A stretch of 13,923 bases of DNA from positions 1 to 13,923 of the forward strand of contig CAJUGF010000037.1 in the NCBI GenBank assembly GCA_910585915.1, in the 5' to 3' direction. Below, piece after piece: positions 1 to 7,528 of this stretch; within the stretch, counting starts at the first letter, position 1; each line of letters begins with the position of its first letter. The notes below the pieces were generated by a model. The model saw only the letters and a program-made list of their open reading frames with translations. It made no database searches and had not been told where the DNA came from. Source of the stretch: an uncultured Bacilli bacterium. GTDB lineage: Bacteria; Bacillota_I; Bacilli_A; RF39; UBA660. The position numbers and the translations under genes are program-made.

Positions 1-47
1 GACCACCGAGATCTACACTCTTTCCCTACACGACGCTCTTCCGATCT
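1..47 (+). other. Illumina TruSeq/P5 adapter left on the contig end
   Basis: The first 47 bases match the 3' 47 bases of the Illumina TruSeq universal (P5) adapter, ending in the well-known GCTCTTCCGATCT. The match is recognised by eye and appears exact. Base composition changes sharply to AT-rich genomic DNA right after it. This is library contamination, not biology, and it means the genomic sequence of the window starts at about base 48. Confidence 0.98.
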
Positions 48-64
48 TAATTCTTTAAATATAC

Positions 65-829
65 TCATGCTTTCACCCGTCTTACTTCATCCATATAAGC
101 ACCAATAACTTCTTTGGCACCACCATCCATAATCAAATGTCCATCTTGAACCCAAATAGCACGATTACACAAGTCTTTTACTGAATCCAAGCTATGAGTC
201 ACAATAACAATTGTCTTATTACTATCCTTAAACTCTCTTAATTTCTGAAAACACTTATCTTGAAAATGCTGATCACCAACTGCTAAGATTTCATCAATTA
301 ACAAAATTTCGGCATCTACATTAATTGCTACTGAAAAAGCAAGACGCATATACATACCTGAAGAATAAGTGCGAACAGGATTATCAATAAACTCCTCCAA
401 CTCAGAAAAAGCAATAATATCATCAAGTCTTGCATCAATCTCAGCTCTTGTTAAGCCAAAAATCGAAGCATTAAAATAAATATTTTCTCTTCCAGTAAAA
501 TCAGGATGAAACCCAGCTCCCAGTTCTAATAAAGAAGTAAGCTTTCCATATGTAGTAACAGTACCACGGGTTGGATAAATAATTTTTGTCATCAGCTTTA
601 ATAATGTCGACTTTCCACTACCATTCGTTCCTATTAAAGCAACCGTCTCCCCCTTTTTAATATCTACATTGATATTTTCTAAAACAGTTCGAATTTCTTT
701 TTTATTATTTTTCCAAAAAATCAATCGTTCTTTTAACGTACTTGGTTTATCAGAATAAAGTTTAAAATTTTTTGTCATATCTTTAACACGAATTGCAACG
801 TCAGTCATAGAATTCTTAACTTGTTTCAT
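65..829 (-). CDS. tagH: ABC transporter ATP-binding protein, teichoic acid/polysaccharide export (TagH/Wzt type)
   Basis: Cytoplasmic ATPase of a two-gene ABC exporter that moves a lipid-linked wall polymer (teichoic acid or O-antigen-like polysaccharide) across the membrane. Over 254 residues it shows Walker A GTNGSGKST (67-75), the family-typical LLELGAGFHPDFTGRENIY (100-118), signature YSSGM (155-159), Walker B ILLIDE with catalytic Glu180, and the H-loop THS (His212). It ends soon after the nucleotide-binding domain, so it lacks the C-terminal carbohydrate-binding domain of Wzt and the long extracytoplasmic tail of Bacillus TagH. The start is supported by a strong GGGAGG (837-842), 7 nt upstream. 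It is last of three genes in the operon, 38 nt after the glycosyltransferase. The permease partner (TagG/Wzm) is not seen and may lie beyond the contig end. The family is sure; the exact polymer is not. Confidence 0.9.
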   Translation of the reverse strand: MKQVKNSMTDVAIRVKDMTKNFKLYSDKPSTLKERLIFWKNNKKEIRTVLENINVDIKKGETVALIGTNGSGKSTLLKLMTKIIYPTRGTVTTYGKLTSLLELGAGFHPDFTGRENIYFNASIFGLTRAEIDARLDDIIAFSELEEFIDNPVRTYSSGMYMRLAFSVAINVDAEILLIDEILAVGDQHFQDKCFQKLREFKDSNKTIVIVTHSLDSVKDLCNRAIWVQDGHLIMDGGAKEVIGAYMDEVRRVKA

Positions 830-867
830 TGAATAACCTCCCTTGACAATAAAATTATATCATAAAG

Positions 868-1707
868 CTAGAAATGGAAGCAAATAAAGTCAACAATTTT
901 TAAAGCAGCAAAAGTCATTTTCTCCACAATCCACATTAAGAGTAAAAGAAGAAAATTGGCATGATTATACACTTTTGCAAAATATCTTCTACTCTTACTT
1001 AATGCCAAATACTTATGAGCACGTCTCAAATTCTTATTAATAGTCACTGAATGATTGTGAAAAACTTGAACCTCATTACATAAATAAATGCCTTTTTTTT
1101 CCAATTTTTGTGCCATAATATTTTCTTCAAAATAAAGAAATACAGTCTCATCCAAATATCCTACCTTTTCAAGCTCTAAAATAGAAACAAAGAAGAAACA
1201 AAAAGACACTACTTCGACTGGTTGAAAAGATCCTTGATAAAAATCATCTGAATAATGATTCCAAGAAATAAAAAAACGATATATAAAAGGTAAACTTAAT
1301 AAGAACAGTTGAAAATTACTTGGTACCTTCCATCCTCTATTATACCCAGTATGTTCTTTTATAACCGGGCCAATAACTTTACCTTTCTCTTTATAAGCAA
1401 TAATTTTTTCTAAATCCAAAGAAGAAGAAATCTCAACATCACTATTGCTAACAAAAGAATATAAAATTCCTTCTTTCTTTAAATGTCGCAAACCAAAATT
1501 AATACCTGCGCCAAAATTTCTTCCATCCAATCGTTGCAACACTTCAATTTTATCATTTTCATATTTTTTAAGTTCCACATAAGAATCATCACTGGAACCA
1601 TTATCTACCACTAAAATTTTTGATAAACAATCATAATTTTTTACATTATCAAGCAATTTCTTAGTCGTAGGTGCATCATTATAATTAATAATTAAAAAGC
1701 CAATCAT
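868..1707 (-). CDS. Family 2 glycosyltransferase, rhamnosyltransferase-like
   Basis: Transfers a sugar from a nucleotide-sugar donor onto a growing surface glycan at the inner membrane face. The 279 residues begin with the GT-A strand FLIINYN (4-10), followed by VVDNGSSDDS (33-42) for nucleotide binding, SNSDVE (87-92) as the DxD-equivalent metal site, and YFEEN (192-196) followed by HNHS (217-220), the usual acceptor/base region of rhamnosyl-type GT2 enzymes. The C-terminus (about 251-279) is hydrophobic and probably membrane-associated. The start codon overlaps the stop of the upstream membrane protein in an ATGA, so translation is likely coupled; no strong separate ribosome-binding site is visible. 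Its place between a polymerase-like protein and an export ATPase fits a polysaccharide locus. Sugar specificity cannot be read from the sequence. Confidence 0.88.
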   Translation of the reverse strand: MIGFLIINYNDAPTTKKLLDNVKNYDCLSKILVVDNGSSDDSYVELKKYENDKIEVLQRLDGRNFGAGINFGLRHLKKEGILYSFVSNSDVEISSSLDLEKIIAYKEKGKVIGPVIKEHTGYNRGWKVPSNFQLFLLSLPFIYRFFISWNHYSDDFYQGSFQPVEVVSFCFFFVSILELEKVGYLDETVFLYFEENIMAQKLEKKGIYLCNEVQVFHNHSVTINKNLRRAHKYLALSKSRRYFAKVYNHANFLLLLLMWIVEKMTFAALKIVDFICFHF

Positions 1708-2933
1708 TCTACTACACCATCTTTCTTAATAAAAACTAAAATAGAAATCACTCCAACGGAAGGAGCAACTAAAATATGCCCAGAAAAAAATGCTAACAAA
1801 AAAATCAAAAACATACTAATTCGTTCTTCTAATAAATATTTTCTTTTCCATGAAATCAAAAATATTGGTAAGAAAAACAAGGAAAAGCCAACTACCCCAT
1901 AATGATAAAATATATCAAAATAATCCATCTCAACCATTTTCATAGAAATTACTTCTCCATCATACATAGCAATTCCCATACCTAACATCTTTTCTGGAAG
2001 GCTTTTCTTTTGGTAAATTTCATGCGTATCTTGTAAAAAAGATAAACGCTCACTAAAAATAAAATGATCAATATGATGAAATGTCATTAAATCTGATACA
2101 GAATGAATTTCTAAAAAATCTAAATGAATTTTAATATTTTTATAAAAAGAAGAAGAAATTAAAAGAAAACAAAAGACTAAAAAGAAAGTACAAGAAGATC
2201 CCACAAGAAAACCTACTTTTTTCCATTCTTTTTTTCGCCATAATTGAACTAAATAAGAGATTAAAAAAACAAAGACCGTAATTAAAAAAGCCAAAACAGG
2301 TACTTTAGTTCCAAGAACAAAAATCCCTCCAAGATAAAAGCAAAACAAAAAGATACGTAAAAACCAGCTTTTATCCTTTAAATATAGAAAAAGAAAAGGC
2401 CCTAAAATAGCTAAAATACCACTGATTTCATTTGTTGAATAATACCAGCCTAGACCGCCAACTTTGCTATAAGCGTAACTATTAAAATCTAAATGAAAAA
2501 GTTCTGGAACAACCAAAAAGAACAAATAAAGAAAAAGTAAATAACACAGATAACGAATCTTTATTTGAAAAATACCTTTTCTTTGTAATGAATTTAAAAA
2601 AAGAAAACAAAAAGGAAAATAAAATGTTCGAAATAAATTTTGAGCATTTATAAAAAGAACAGAAGATCCCTGACAAAAAAATAAAATGAGAAAAAATAAA
2701 AGAAAATAAATGCCAGTAATTAAACTATAGAACATAGATTTCTTATCAAAATAAAGTAAATTTAAAACAAAAAGAAAAATTAAAAAGAAAAACTTCATTC
2801 CTAAAATAAACAACATACTAGATCCCAAAAAATGAATCGAAAAAGAAGTGATTACATCAAAAATGGGAATTAAAAAAATATTAAACCAAATAATTTTTTG
2901 TAACATTTTTGGCTGTATTTTCCTTAAATTCAT
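1704..2933 (-). CDS. Polytopic membrane protein, Wzy polymerase/O-antigen ligase-like
   Basis: A 409-residue, extremely Phe/Leu/Ile-rich protein with roughly ten or more membrane segments and a larger hydrophilic loop near residues 270-320. The segment containing GWYYSTNEISGILA followed later by FVLGTKVPVLAFLI resembles the NE...GI and GTK features of Wzy/WaaL-type polymerases and ligases (O-antigen ligase superfamily). Such proteins polymerise or transfer lipid-linked glycans at the outer membrane face. I place the start at the ATG at 2931-2933, with AGAGAG about 10 nt upstream. A longer reading from TTG at 2964-2966 (11 more residues) is unlikely because that codon sits against the -10 box of the predicted promoter. 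First gene of the three-gene operon. The topology is clear; the precise family is inferred from weak motifs and context. Confidence 0.72.
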   Translation of the reverse strand: MNLRKIQPKMLQKIIWFNIFLIPIFDVITSFSIHFLGSSMLFILGMKFFFLIFLFVLNLLYFDKKSMFYSLITGIYFLLFFLILFFCQGSSVLFINAQNLFRTFYFPFCFLFLNSLQRKGIFQIKIRYLCYLLFLYLFFLVVPELFHLDFNSYAYSKVGGLGWYYSTNEISGILAILGPFLFLYLKDKSWFLRIFLFCFYLGGIFVLGTKVPVLAFLITVFVFLISYLVQLWRKKEWKKVGFLVGSSCTFFLVFCFLLISSSFYKNIKIHLDFLEIHSVSDLMTFHHIDHFIFSERLSFLQDTHEIYQKKSLPEKMLGMGIAMYDGEVISMKMVEMDYFDIFYHYGVVGFSLFFLPIFLISWKRKYLLEERISMFLIFLLAFFSGHILVAPSVGVISILVFIKKDGVVE

Positions 2934-2957
2934 AGAATCATCACTCTCTTTTATATA

Positions 2958-2986
2958 ATTATACAAAAATACAAAAAAAAGCTCAA
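2958..2986 (-). promoter_or_regulatory. Sigma-A-type promoter of the polysaccharide operon
   Basis: On the minus strand, TTGAGC (2981-2986), a 17-nt T-rich spacer and a perfect TATAAT (2958-2963). Transcription would start near 2951, leaving a leader of under 20 nt that contains the AGAGAG ribosome-binding site before the ATG at 2933. Confidence 0.7.
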
Positions 2987-3072
2987 ATTAAATTCATTAA
3001 CAATAAACCACAATCAACTATAAATTAAATAAAGAATATATAAATATCACATCTCATTTAAAACAATAGATT

Positions 3073-3431
3073 TTATCTTTGATCTATGATTTGTGCTCCC
3101 TTAATTGCATATACATCTACTCCAGTTGGTGCATTATTTCCACTTACAATCACATTGTTTAAATATGCTTTAGTCTTTTGCTCCATTCCTGCTCCATTTA
3201 CAAGTACACCCCCACCAAATTGACTTGCATGATTTAATTGTATTATCCACCATTCATCACAAATGTATTAACTATATCACTAACAAAACAAATACCTCCA
3301 CCATACATTGATGAATTCGAACTAATAATTCCTTCATACATGTTCATATCAGCTCTCCACAAACTGATTCCTATTGTTAATAATAGCACCCCAATACCAC
3401 TCACCAATAACCATATTTTCTTCTTTTCCAT
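3073..3431 (-). pseudogene. Frameshifted remnant of a beta-helix-repeat surface protein
   Basis: The first 62 codons (3431 down to 3246) start with ATG behind GAGGT, encode a short Lys-rich N-terminus and one hydrophobic membrane/signal helix (about residues 5-25), and then run into a repeat of the form IISSNSSMYGGGI...TFVMNGG before a TAA at 3243. In another frame (down to the TAA at 3073) the protein resumes with IIQLNHASQFGGGVLVNG and LNNVIVSGNNAPTGVDVYAI. The joined product would read ...MNGGIIQLNHASQFGGGV..., the usual rhythm of right-handed beta-helix repeats (GG.I..N.A..GGGV). One missing base near 3244-3249 explains the break. The protein is very short for such an adhesin-like family, so an internal deletion had probably already removed most repeats. 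A sequencing indel cannot be excluded. Confidence 0.7.
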
Positions 3432-3556
3432 AAAAATACCTCATAACTATAGTCCCCAAAGTAAATCATTTTATCACGATTATCTTATAACATTAAGTTT
3501 AACAAAATATTCTTAAATTAGCTACAAGATGTATTCTTATATATAAAGGAACATAC

Positions 3557-3587
3557 AAAAAAATGTACCCCAAATAGTACATTCTTT
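3557..3587 (-). terminator. Probable intrinsic terminator after the wall-protein operon
   Basis: Read on the minus strand: ATGTAC (complement of 3577-3582), an 8-nt loop, GTACAT (complement of 3563-3568), then six T residues (3557-3562). It lies 20-50 nt after the stop codon at 3608. The GC content of the stem is low, so it may be a weak terminator. Confidence 0.55.
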
Positions 3588-3607
3588 CAAAATTAAAGAT
3601 TTATAAA

Positions 3608-5269
3608 TTATTTCTTTTTTCTTTTACTCTTTTTATCCTCTGCAAACATATCATACATTTCTTCTGCATCATCATCAATAGTTTTCTTTTTATTTTGAAT
3701 TTCTTTTGCTTTTTTAAGTTCATCTTTTGATAATGACATTGTTTTTTCATATTCCAAAATTATTTCTTCTGCATCATTCATTTTACTTAAAGCATCTTCT
3801 ACCTTTACTTCATCTGGAATATCATCAATTTTCTTTTCAACAATTCCATTTTCTTTAGAAGTCTCTACTTTTTTAGTGGCCTTTTTCTTCGCATTATTAT
3901 CTTTTTTTACTCTCTTCTTTTTCTTCTCAATTATTTCTTCTTTTACATCTACTTCATTATTATCAAGCGTTTCAACCTCAGAAGTTTTGGAAGAACTCTT
4001 TATTTTTGCTTCATACATTGCCAGTTTTTTTAATAACTTTTTATTTGGTTTCCGTAAAATTCCCAAAATACACCCCAAGAATAATACTCCGCAAAGAACT
4101 GCACCACCTAAAATAACCTGACGATACTTTTCCTGCTCTGCTTGTAAAAATTGAATCATTTCAACATCATATTCTTGAAAAGTATTATCTTCTCCATAAT
4201 AAACATAAAAGTGCTTTTTACCAGTCTCTACATTCATCGCATAAACAATAGCAAAATGACTTTCATCTTTCACTTTAAAACAAACATAATCTTTTCCATT
4301 AATCGTAATACTACTTTTAATATAACCATTCAAATCTTCCTCAGGATCCATAATATAAAGAACCATACTAGCCGATTTTTGTTCATTATATAGTGTATAA
4401 CGATTATTTTCTTGATCATAAATTGCAAAGAAGACCTTACCATCTTTATCCTTTACTGCCACCAACGTAAATCCCGTAATATCGCTCACAAAAGCAGGAA
4501 CTTCTACATCTCCTATTTTAATAGAAGTAAGTTCATATAAATCAGGTTTAGTAATATTTTTAATATTCTTAACAATCGTTAATTCTAATTCTCCAAGAGA
4601 AACATTAATAGGATTTTCATCTTTAACATTTATCGTAAGTTTATAAGTACGTTCTGTTCCTGTCTCACTAGTTACAACTACATCAAAAGTATTAGCTCCT
4701 TCTTCCACTTCCACTTCTCCTGTTCCACGAACACTTGCATATCCAGAATCTGCACTAGCTTCAATTACAACTTTGTTAACAGTAGAAGGAACATCAACAG
4801 AATACTCCAACGTATCCTTTTGAAAAGGAGTAGAAAGTTCATAACCAGATACATTTAAAGACTTCAAATAATTATTACTATCCTTGGCTCTTGGGGTAGT
4901 AACAGTAACTACCTTTACACCACTTACACTAACAGAAGATCCATCAGCACTAGTAGCATCTCCAGAAACTCGAAAACTAATTTGTCCAACTCCCGTCGAT
5001 TTGCAAGTAACAGATAAATTTTTTGTTGTATTTCCACCATTAGATGTAGCATCTGCAAAAGAAGCATCACACCCACTAGTAGAACCATTACTAGTAATTT
5101 TTATATTCCAAGCAGCTACATTTTTTAACTGCAAAGTGGCTGTAACCTTACCTCCTGCTTCAATTGAATTTGCACTCGTATAAAAGCTTTGACTCGGCGC
5201 AGCATGTACAATTTCTATACAGCAAAACATAGTAAATAAAACGCCTATTAATTGTAAACTTTTTTTCAT
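3608..5269 (-). CDS. Membrane-anchored surface protein with Ig-like and cadherin-like domains and a charged cytoplasmic tail
   Basis: 553 residues in type I topology. A signal peptide (1-23, ending VHA) is followed by an Ig/beta-sandwich-like domain (about 27-124, with Cys67 and Cys89 able to pair), a cadherin-like beta-sandwich domain of the PF12733 kind (about 132-216: NNYLKSLNVSGYELSTPF ... ERTYKLTINV), a less recognisable extracytoplasmic region (220-375), one transmembrane helix (385-405), and a long Lys/Glu-rich, low-complexity, probably disordered cytoplasmic tail (406-553). It begins 15 nt after the stop of the SH3/dockerin gene, with its own GAGGT, so the two are co-transcribed. The layout suggests a surface receptor or anchor, possibly for the secreted neighbour. 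No enzymatic motif is visible. The first domain resembles Ig-like/cohesin-like sandwiches only loosely; the binding role is inference. Confidence 0.8.
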   Translation of the reverse strand: MKKSLQLIGVLFTMFCCIEIVHAAPSQSFYTSANSIEAGGKVTATLQLKNVAAWNIKITSNGSTSGCDASFADATSNGGNTTKNLSVTCKSTGVGQISFRVSGDATSADGSSVSVSGVKVVTVTTPRAKDSNNYLKSLNVSGYELSTPFQKDTLEYSVDVPSTVNKVVIEASADSGYASVRGTGEVEVEEGANTFDVVVTSETGTERTYKLTINVKDENPINVSLGELELTIVKNIKNITKPDLYELTSIKIGDVEVPAFVSDITGFTLVAVKDKDGKVFFAIYDQENNRYTLYNEQKSASMVLYIMDPEEDLNGYIKSSITINGKDYVCFKVKDESHFAIVYAMNVETGKKHFYVYYGEDNTFQEYDVEMIQFLQAEQEKYRQVILGGAVLCGVLFLGCILGILRKPNKKLLKKLAMYEAKIKSSSKTSEVETLDNNEVDVKEEIIEKKKKRVKKDNNAKKKATKKVETSKENGIVEKKIDDIPDEVKVEDALSKMNDAEEIILEYEKTMSLSKDELKKAKEIQNKKKTIDDDAEEMYDMFAEDKKSKRKKK

Positions 5270-5283
5270 TGATAACCTCTTTT

Positions 5284-7098
5284 CTATGCTTGACTAATGC
5301 TCTTCTGTCCTAATAAATACTGTCTCATACGCAATAAATCTGCTGAATTAATATTTCCACTAGTATTAATAAGTCGAGCTGCTTCCAAAGAAGCACCAGA
5401 TAATTGAACTTGCCCAAGCAAATGTTGACGTATTTTTAACAAATCCGCTGAATTAATGTTTCCATCACCCGTTAAATCTCCATATAAAACAACTTCATAT
5501 GTTTCCCCAGATGGAAATGTAATCTTTGTTCCAGTTCCCACCTTATCACCATCACTTAAAGATCTTCCTGAAGCATTACGAAATACCAACTCTTGCCCTT
5601 TTGTTCGAGATTTTAAAGTACCAACAGTAGTACCAACCGAAACATTAGAAAGATAGTTTCCTTTTCGATTTAATTTCATATTACTCAAATGGGTTAATAA
5701 TGGTGTGACTGCAGGAGTACTTGGTTGATTTTGATTTGAATCACCACCACTAGAAGGACCTGTATTCCCACCAACTGGTGTTGAAGGAGTATTTCCAACA
5801 AAGACACCTTGAGCATTTTTTGATGCACCTGCAGCTGCATAAACAATACCAGCTTTCACAGGACTTTCCTCAGAAGAATAAGCTCCGATATTATAAAAAT
5901 TATAAAATCCTTCATATACATTACCTTGATACTCAACACGTGCACCACTTGTTGAGATGCTCCCAGAAGCACCAACTTCTTGACGAGACAAGGCAGCCAA
6001 GTAAACAGGATTAACATTATGAGTTCTACCAGCTTCCATAAAAATACTAGAATAAGACACATGATCAATGGGATCAGTTCCACTCATAAAAGTACCAGAA
6101 AGAACACTTTGTACCACTGATTCTTTATAATTCTCACTATAACTTAAATTTTCATACATTAAAACACTATCAACCATTAAACCATTTCGAGGATCTAAGA
6201 AATAAGCAACCGTTTCAGTATTAGCAATATACCAACTACCCTCAGTATTCTTATTAATAGGATCTTTACACTTTGGACAAGTTGCACCATTAATCGAACT
6301 AATCCACTTTTCCTCTTCAACAGCAGTATAAAAATCAAGCCCTGTTTTTAAAGATTTAAAAGTCCAATTCGGATAAGACTGATGAAGTTCCCTTAACCAT
6401 TTTTTATAAGTTTCATCAAATCCCTGCTCATTCAAAGCATTTTCAAAATTTTGATCGGTTACTGTACTAGTTCCACCAACCTCTTTTCCATATACAGGAT
6501 GTGTAGTATACTCAGGCATATTATTAAAAATAGGAATAGTAAATTCAAGAGGCAAAGATAATAGATTATTTTGTTTATAACTATTATAAGTCGTCTTAGC
6601 TTCATTCATTGGAGCAGCCAAATTAGCCATATACTGATGTTTATAAACACCATAAGAACTATTTGGATTTACATTAAACTTTTTTAAATAACTTGTATAT
6701 TGTCCAGTAGCAATATAACCAGAAGCAACAAAATTAGCTCCCCCCATTATTGCTTTCTTAGGACTAGTCCAAGGTCTATTATAACTTTCTGTTCCTTGGA
6801 TTGTAATATAATCTCTACAAACATAACCATCTCTATTATTATAAGAAATATTAATCCAACCAGCAGAACATCCAGATCCAGAAACAGCATAAGCACTCTT
6901 TACTGTAACCGTTGTTCCACGATTTAACTGTTGATAAATAGTACTATTCACTCCTGCTCCACTTCGAAAATTAACCTTATCACCATTAATTGTTCCATAG
7001 GTAGCTGCACTAACATAAGGTAGAGCAAAAAGAAAAACAAACATCAAAAAAAACACAGAAAAAACATAACGACATTTCTTTGAAGTGTATAACTGCAT
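5284..7098 (-). CDS. Secreted SH3 / beta-N-acetylglucosaminidase-like / dockerin wall protein, with halves in swapped order
   Basis: Likely a cell-wall hydrolase or wall-binding protein acting outside the cell. Of 604 residues, 1-31 are a signal peptide (ending VSA), 33-100 a bacterial SH3 domain (NFRSGAGVNSTI ... GYVCRDYI), 104-196 a block (RPWTSPKKAIMGGANF ... HQYMANLAAP ... IPIFNNMP), and 217-425 a second block (FENALNEQGF ... PNWTF ... YFLDPRNGL ... SIFMEAGRTHNVNPVYLAAL, then RQE with candidate catalytic Glu374 ... FYNFYNIGAY). A Pro/Ser/Gly linker (436-466) leads to a C-terminal dockerin (about 538-598). In the glucosaminidase-like family as I know it, the second block precedes the first, so the order here looks permuted. 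Dockerin loop one is intact (Asp541, Asp545, Asn547, Asp552); loop two has lost its first and fifth-position Asp. Start supported by GAGGT 7 nt upstream. First gene of a two-gene operon. Confidence 0.82.
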   Translation of the reverse strand: MQLYTSKKCRYVFSVFFLMFVFLFALPYVSAATYGTINGDKVNFRSGAGVNSTIYQQLNRGTTVTVKSAYAVSGSGCSAGWINISYNNRDGYVCRDYITIQGTESYNRPWTSPKKAIMGGANFVASGYIATGQYTSYLKKFNVNPNSSYGVYKHQYMANLAAPMNEAKTTYNSYKQNNLLSLPLEFTIPIFNNMPEYTTHPVYGKEVGGTSTVTDQNFENALNEQGFDETYKKWLRELHQSYPNWTFKSLKTGLDFYTAVEEEKWISSINGATCPKCKDPINKNTEGSWYIANTETVAYFLDPRNGLMVDSVLMYENLSYSENYKESVVQSVLSGTFMSGTDPIDHVSYSSIFMEAGRTHNVNPVYLAALSRQEVGASGSISTSGARVEYQGNVYEGFYNFYNIGAYSSEESPVKAGIVYAAAGASKNAQGVFVGNTPSTPVGGNTGPSSGGDSNQNQPSTPAVTPLLTHLSNMKLNRKGNYLSNVSVGTTVGTLKSRTKGQELVFRNASGRSLSDGDKVGTGTKITFPSGETYEVVLYGDLTGDGNINSADLLKIRQHLLGQVQLSGASLEAARLINTSGNINSADLLRMRQYLLGQKSISQA

Positions 7099-7124
7099 TA
7101 ACCTTACCTCTATTCTACAAAAAC

Positions 7125-7153
7125 ATTATACCAAAAAACGACAAATTCAGCAA
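7125..7153 (-). promoter_or_regulatory. Promoter of the wall-protein operon
   Basis: Minus strand: TTGCTG (7148-7153), 17-nt spacer, TATAAT (7125-7130) with a TGG just before it (extended -10). It sits 27 nt upstream of the ATG at 7098, close to a GAGGT ribosome-binding site. Confidence 0.72.
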
Positions 7154-7412
7154 ATCAAGAAAAATATTTTACTGTAAAAAAATAGCCAAGTTCCTGCTTA
7201 AATTTAATGCATTGTTTAAAGACATCAATAATTAAGAATATAAAAACATTTGCAAATTTAAATGTGTTTCGAAATCTTTTTAATAGATAAACAACTAAGA
7301 ATCATCCTGCATTTAAATAAAAAAAAGAATCAAGTATTTTACTTTTTTATCATAAAAAATGTAAATTTTATTATAAAGACTTTATATCAAGGGATATATA
7401 CAAGATTTTAAG
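7154..7412. other. AT-rich intergenic stretch without a recognisable gene
   Basis: This divergent spacer holds no credible open frame on either strand. The only structure noted is a small inverted repeat ACATTT-N8-AAATGT (7246-7265), which in such AT-rich DNA may be chance. The leftmost part is the upstream region of the minus-strand wall operon; the right edge is the first direct repeat of the HD-gene cassette. Confidence 0.5.
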
Positions 7413-7442
7413 TTCCTTTTACTACCAATTTACTACATTTAA
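7413..7442. repeat. Direct repeat, left copy, flanking the HD-domain gene
   Basis: The 20-bp core at 7417-7436 (T + TTTACTAC + CAA + TTTACTAC) recurs unchanged at 8400-8419. Flanks also match: TTCC before and TTTAA after, with a 3-nt insertion and one substitution between copies. Internally it is two TTTACTAC units spaced 11 bp apart, about one helical turn, like recombinase arm-type or protein-binding direct repeats. Confidence 0.75.
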
Positions 7443-7468
7443 ATACAAGATATATTTCAAACATAAAA

Positions 7469-7505
7469 TACCATATTTCAAAGATATTAATAAATATGGT
7501 AAAAT
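7469..7505 (+). promoter_or_regulatory. Promoter of the HD gene with an overlapping 10-bp palindromic operator
   Basis: TTCAAA (7477-7482), 17-nt spacer, TAAAAT (7500-7505) form a fair sigma-A promoter. Over it lies a perfect inverted repeat TACCATATTT (7469-7478), 13-nt centre, AAATATGGTA (7492-7501). The two arms cover the -35 and -10 boxes, the position expected for a dimeric repressor site. No T-run follows, so a terminator reading is unlikely. Confidence 0.6.
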
Positions 7506-7528
7506 ATTAGTAATTGGAGAAATAAAAT

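Noticed and set aside
2931..2966. TTG start adding 11 residues (MYNYIKESDDS) to the Wzy-like protein
   Set aside because: The TTG lies directly beside the TATAAT box of the predicted promoter and upstream of the expected transcript start; the ATG at 2933 has a fitting ribosome-binding site.
3238..3516. Plus-strand 92-codon open frame
   Set aside because: It has no ribosome-binding site, a low-information Ile/Pro/Ser composition, and is the antisense shadow of the beta-helix pseudogene, whose minus-strand reading gives real repeat motifs.
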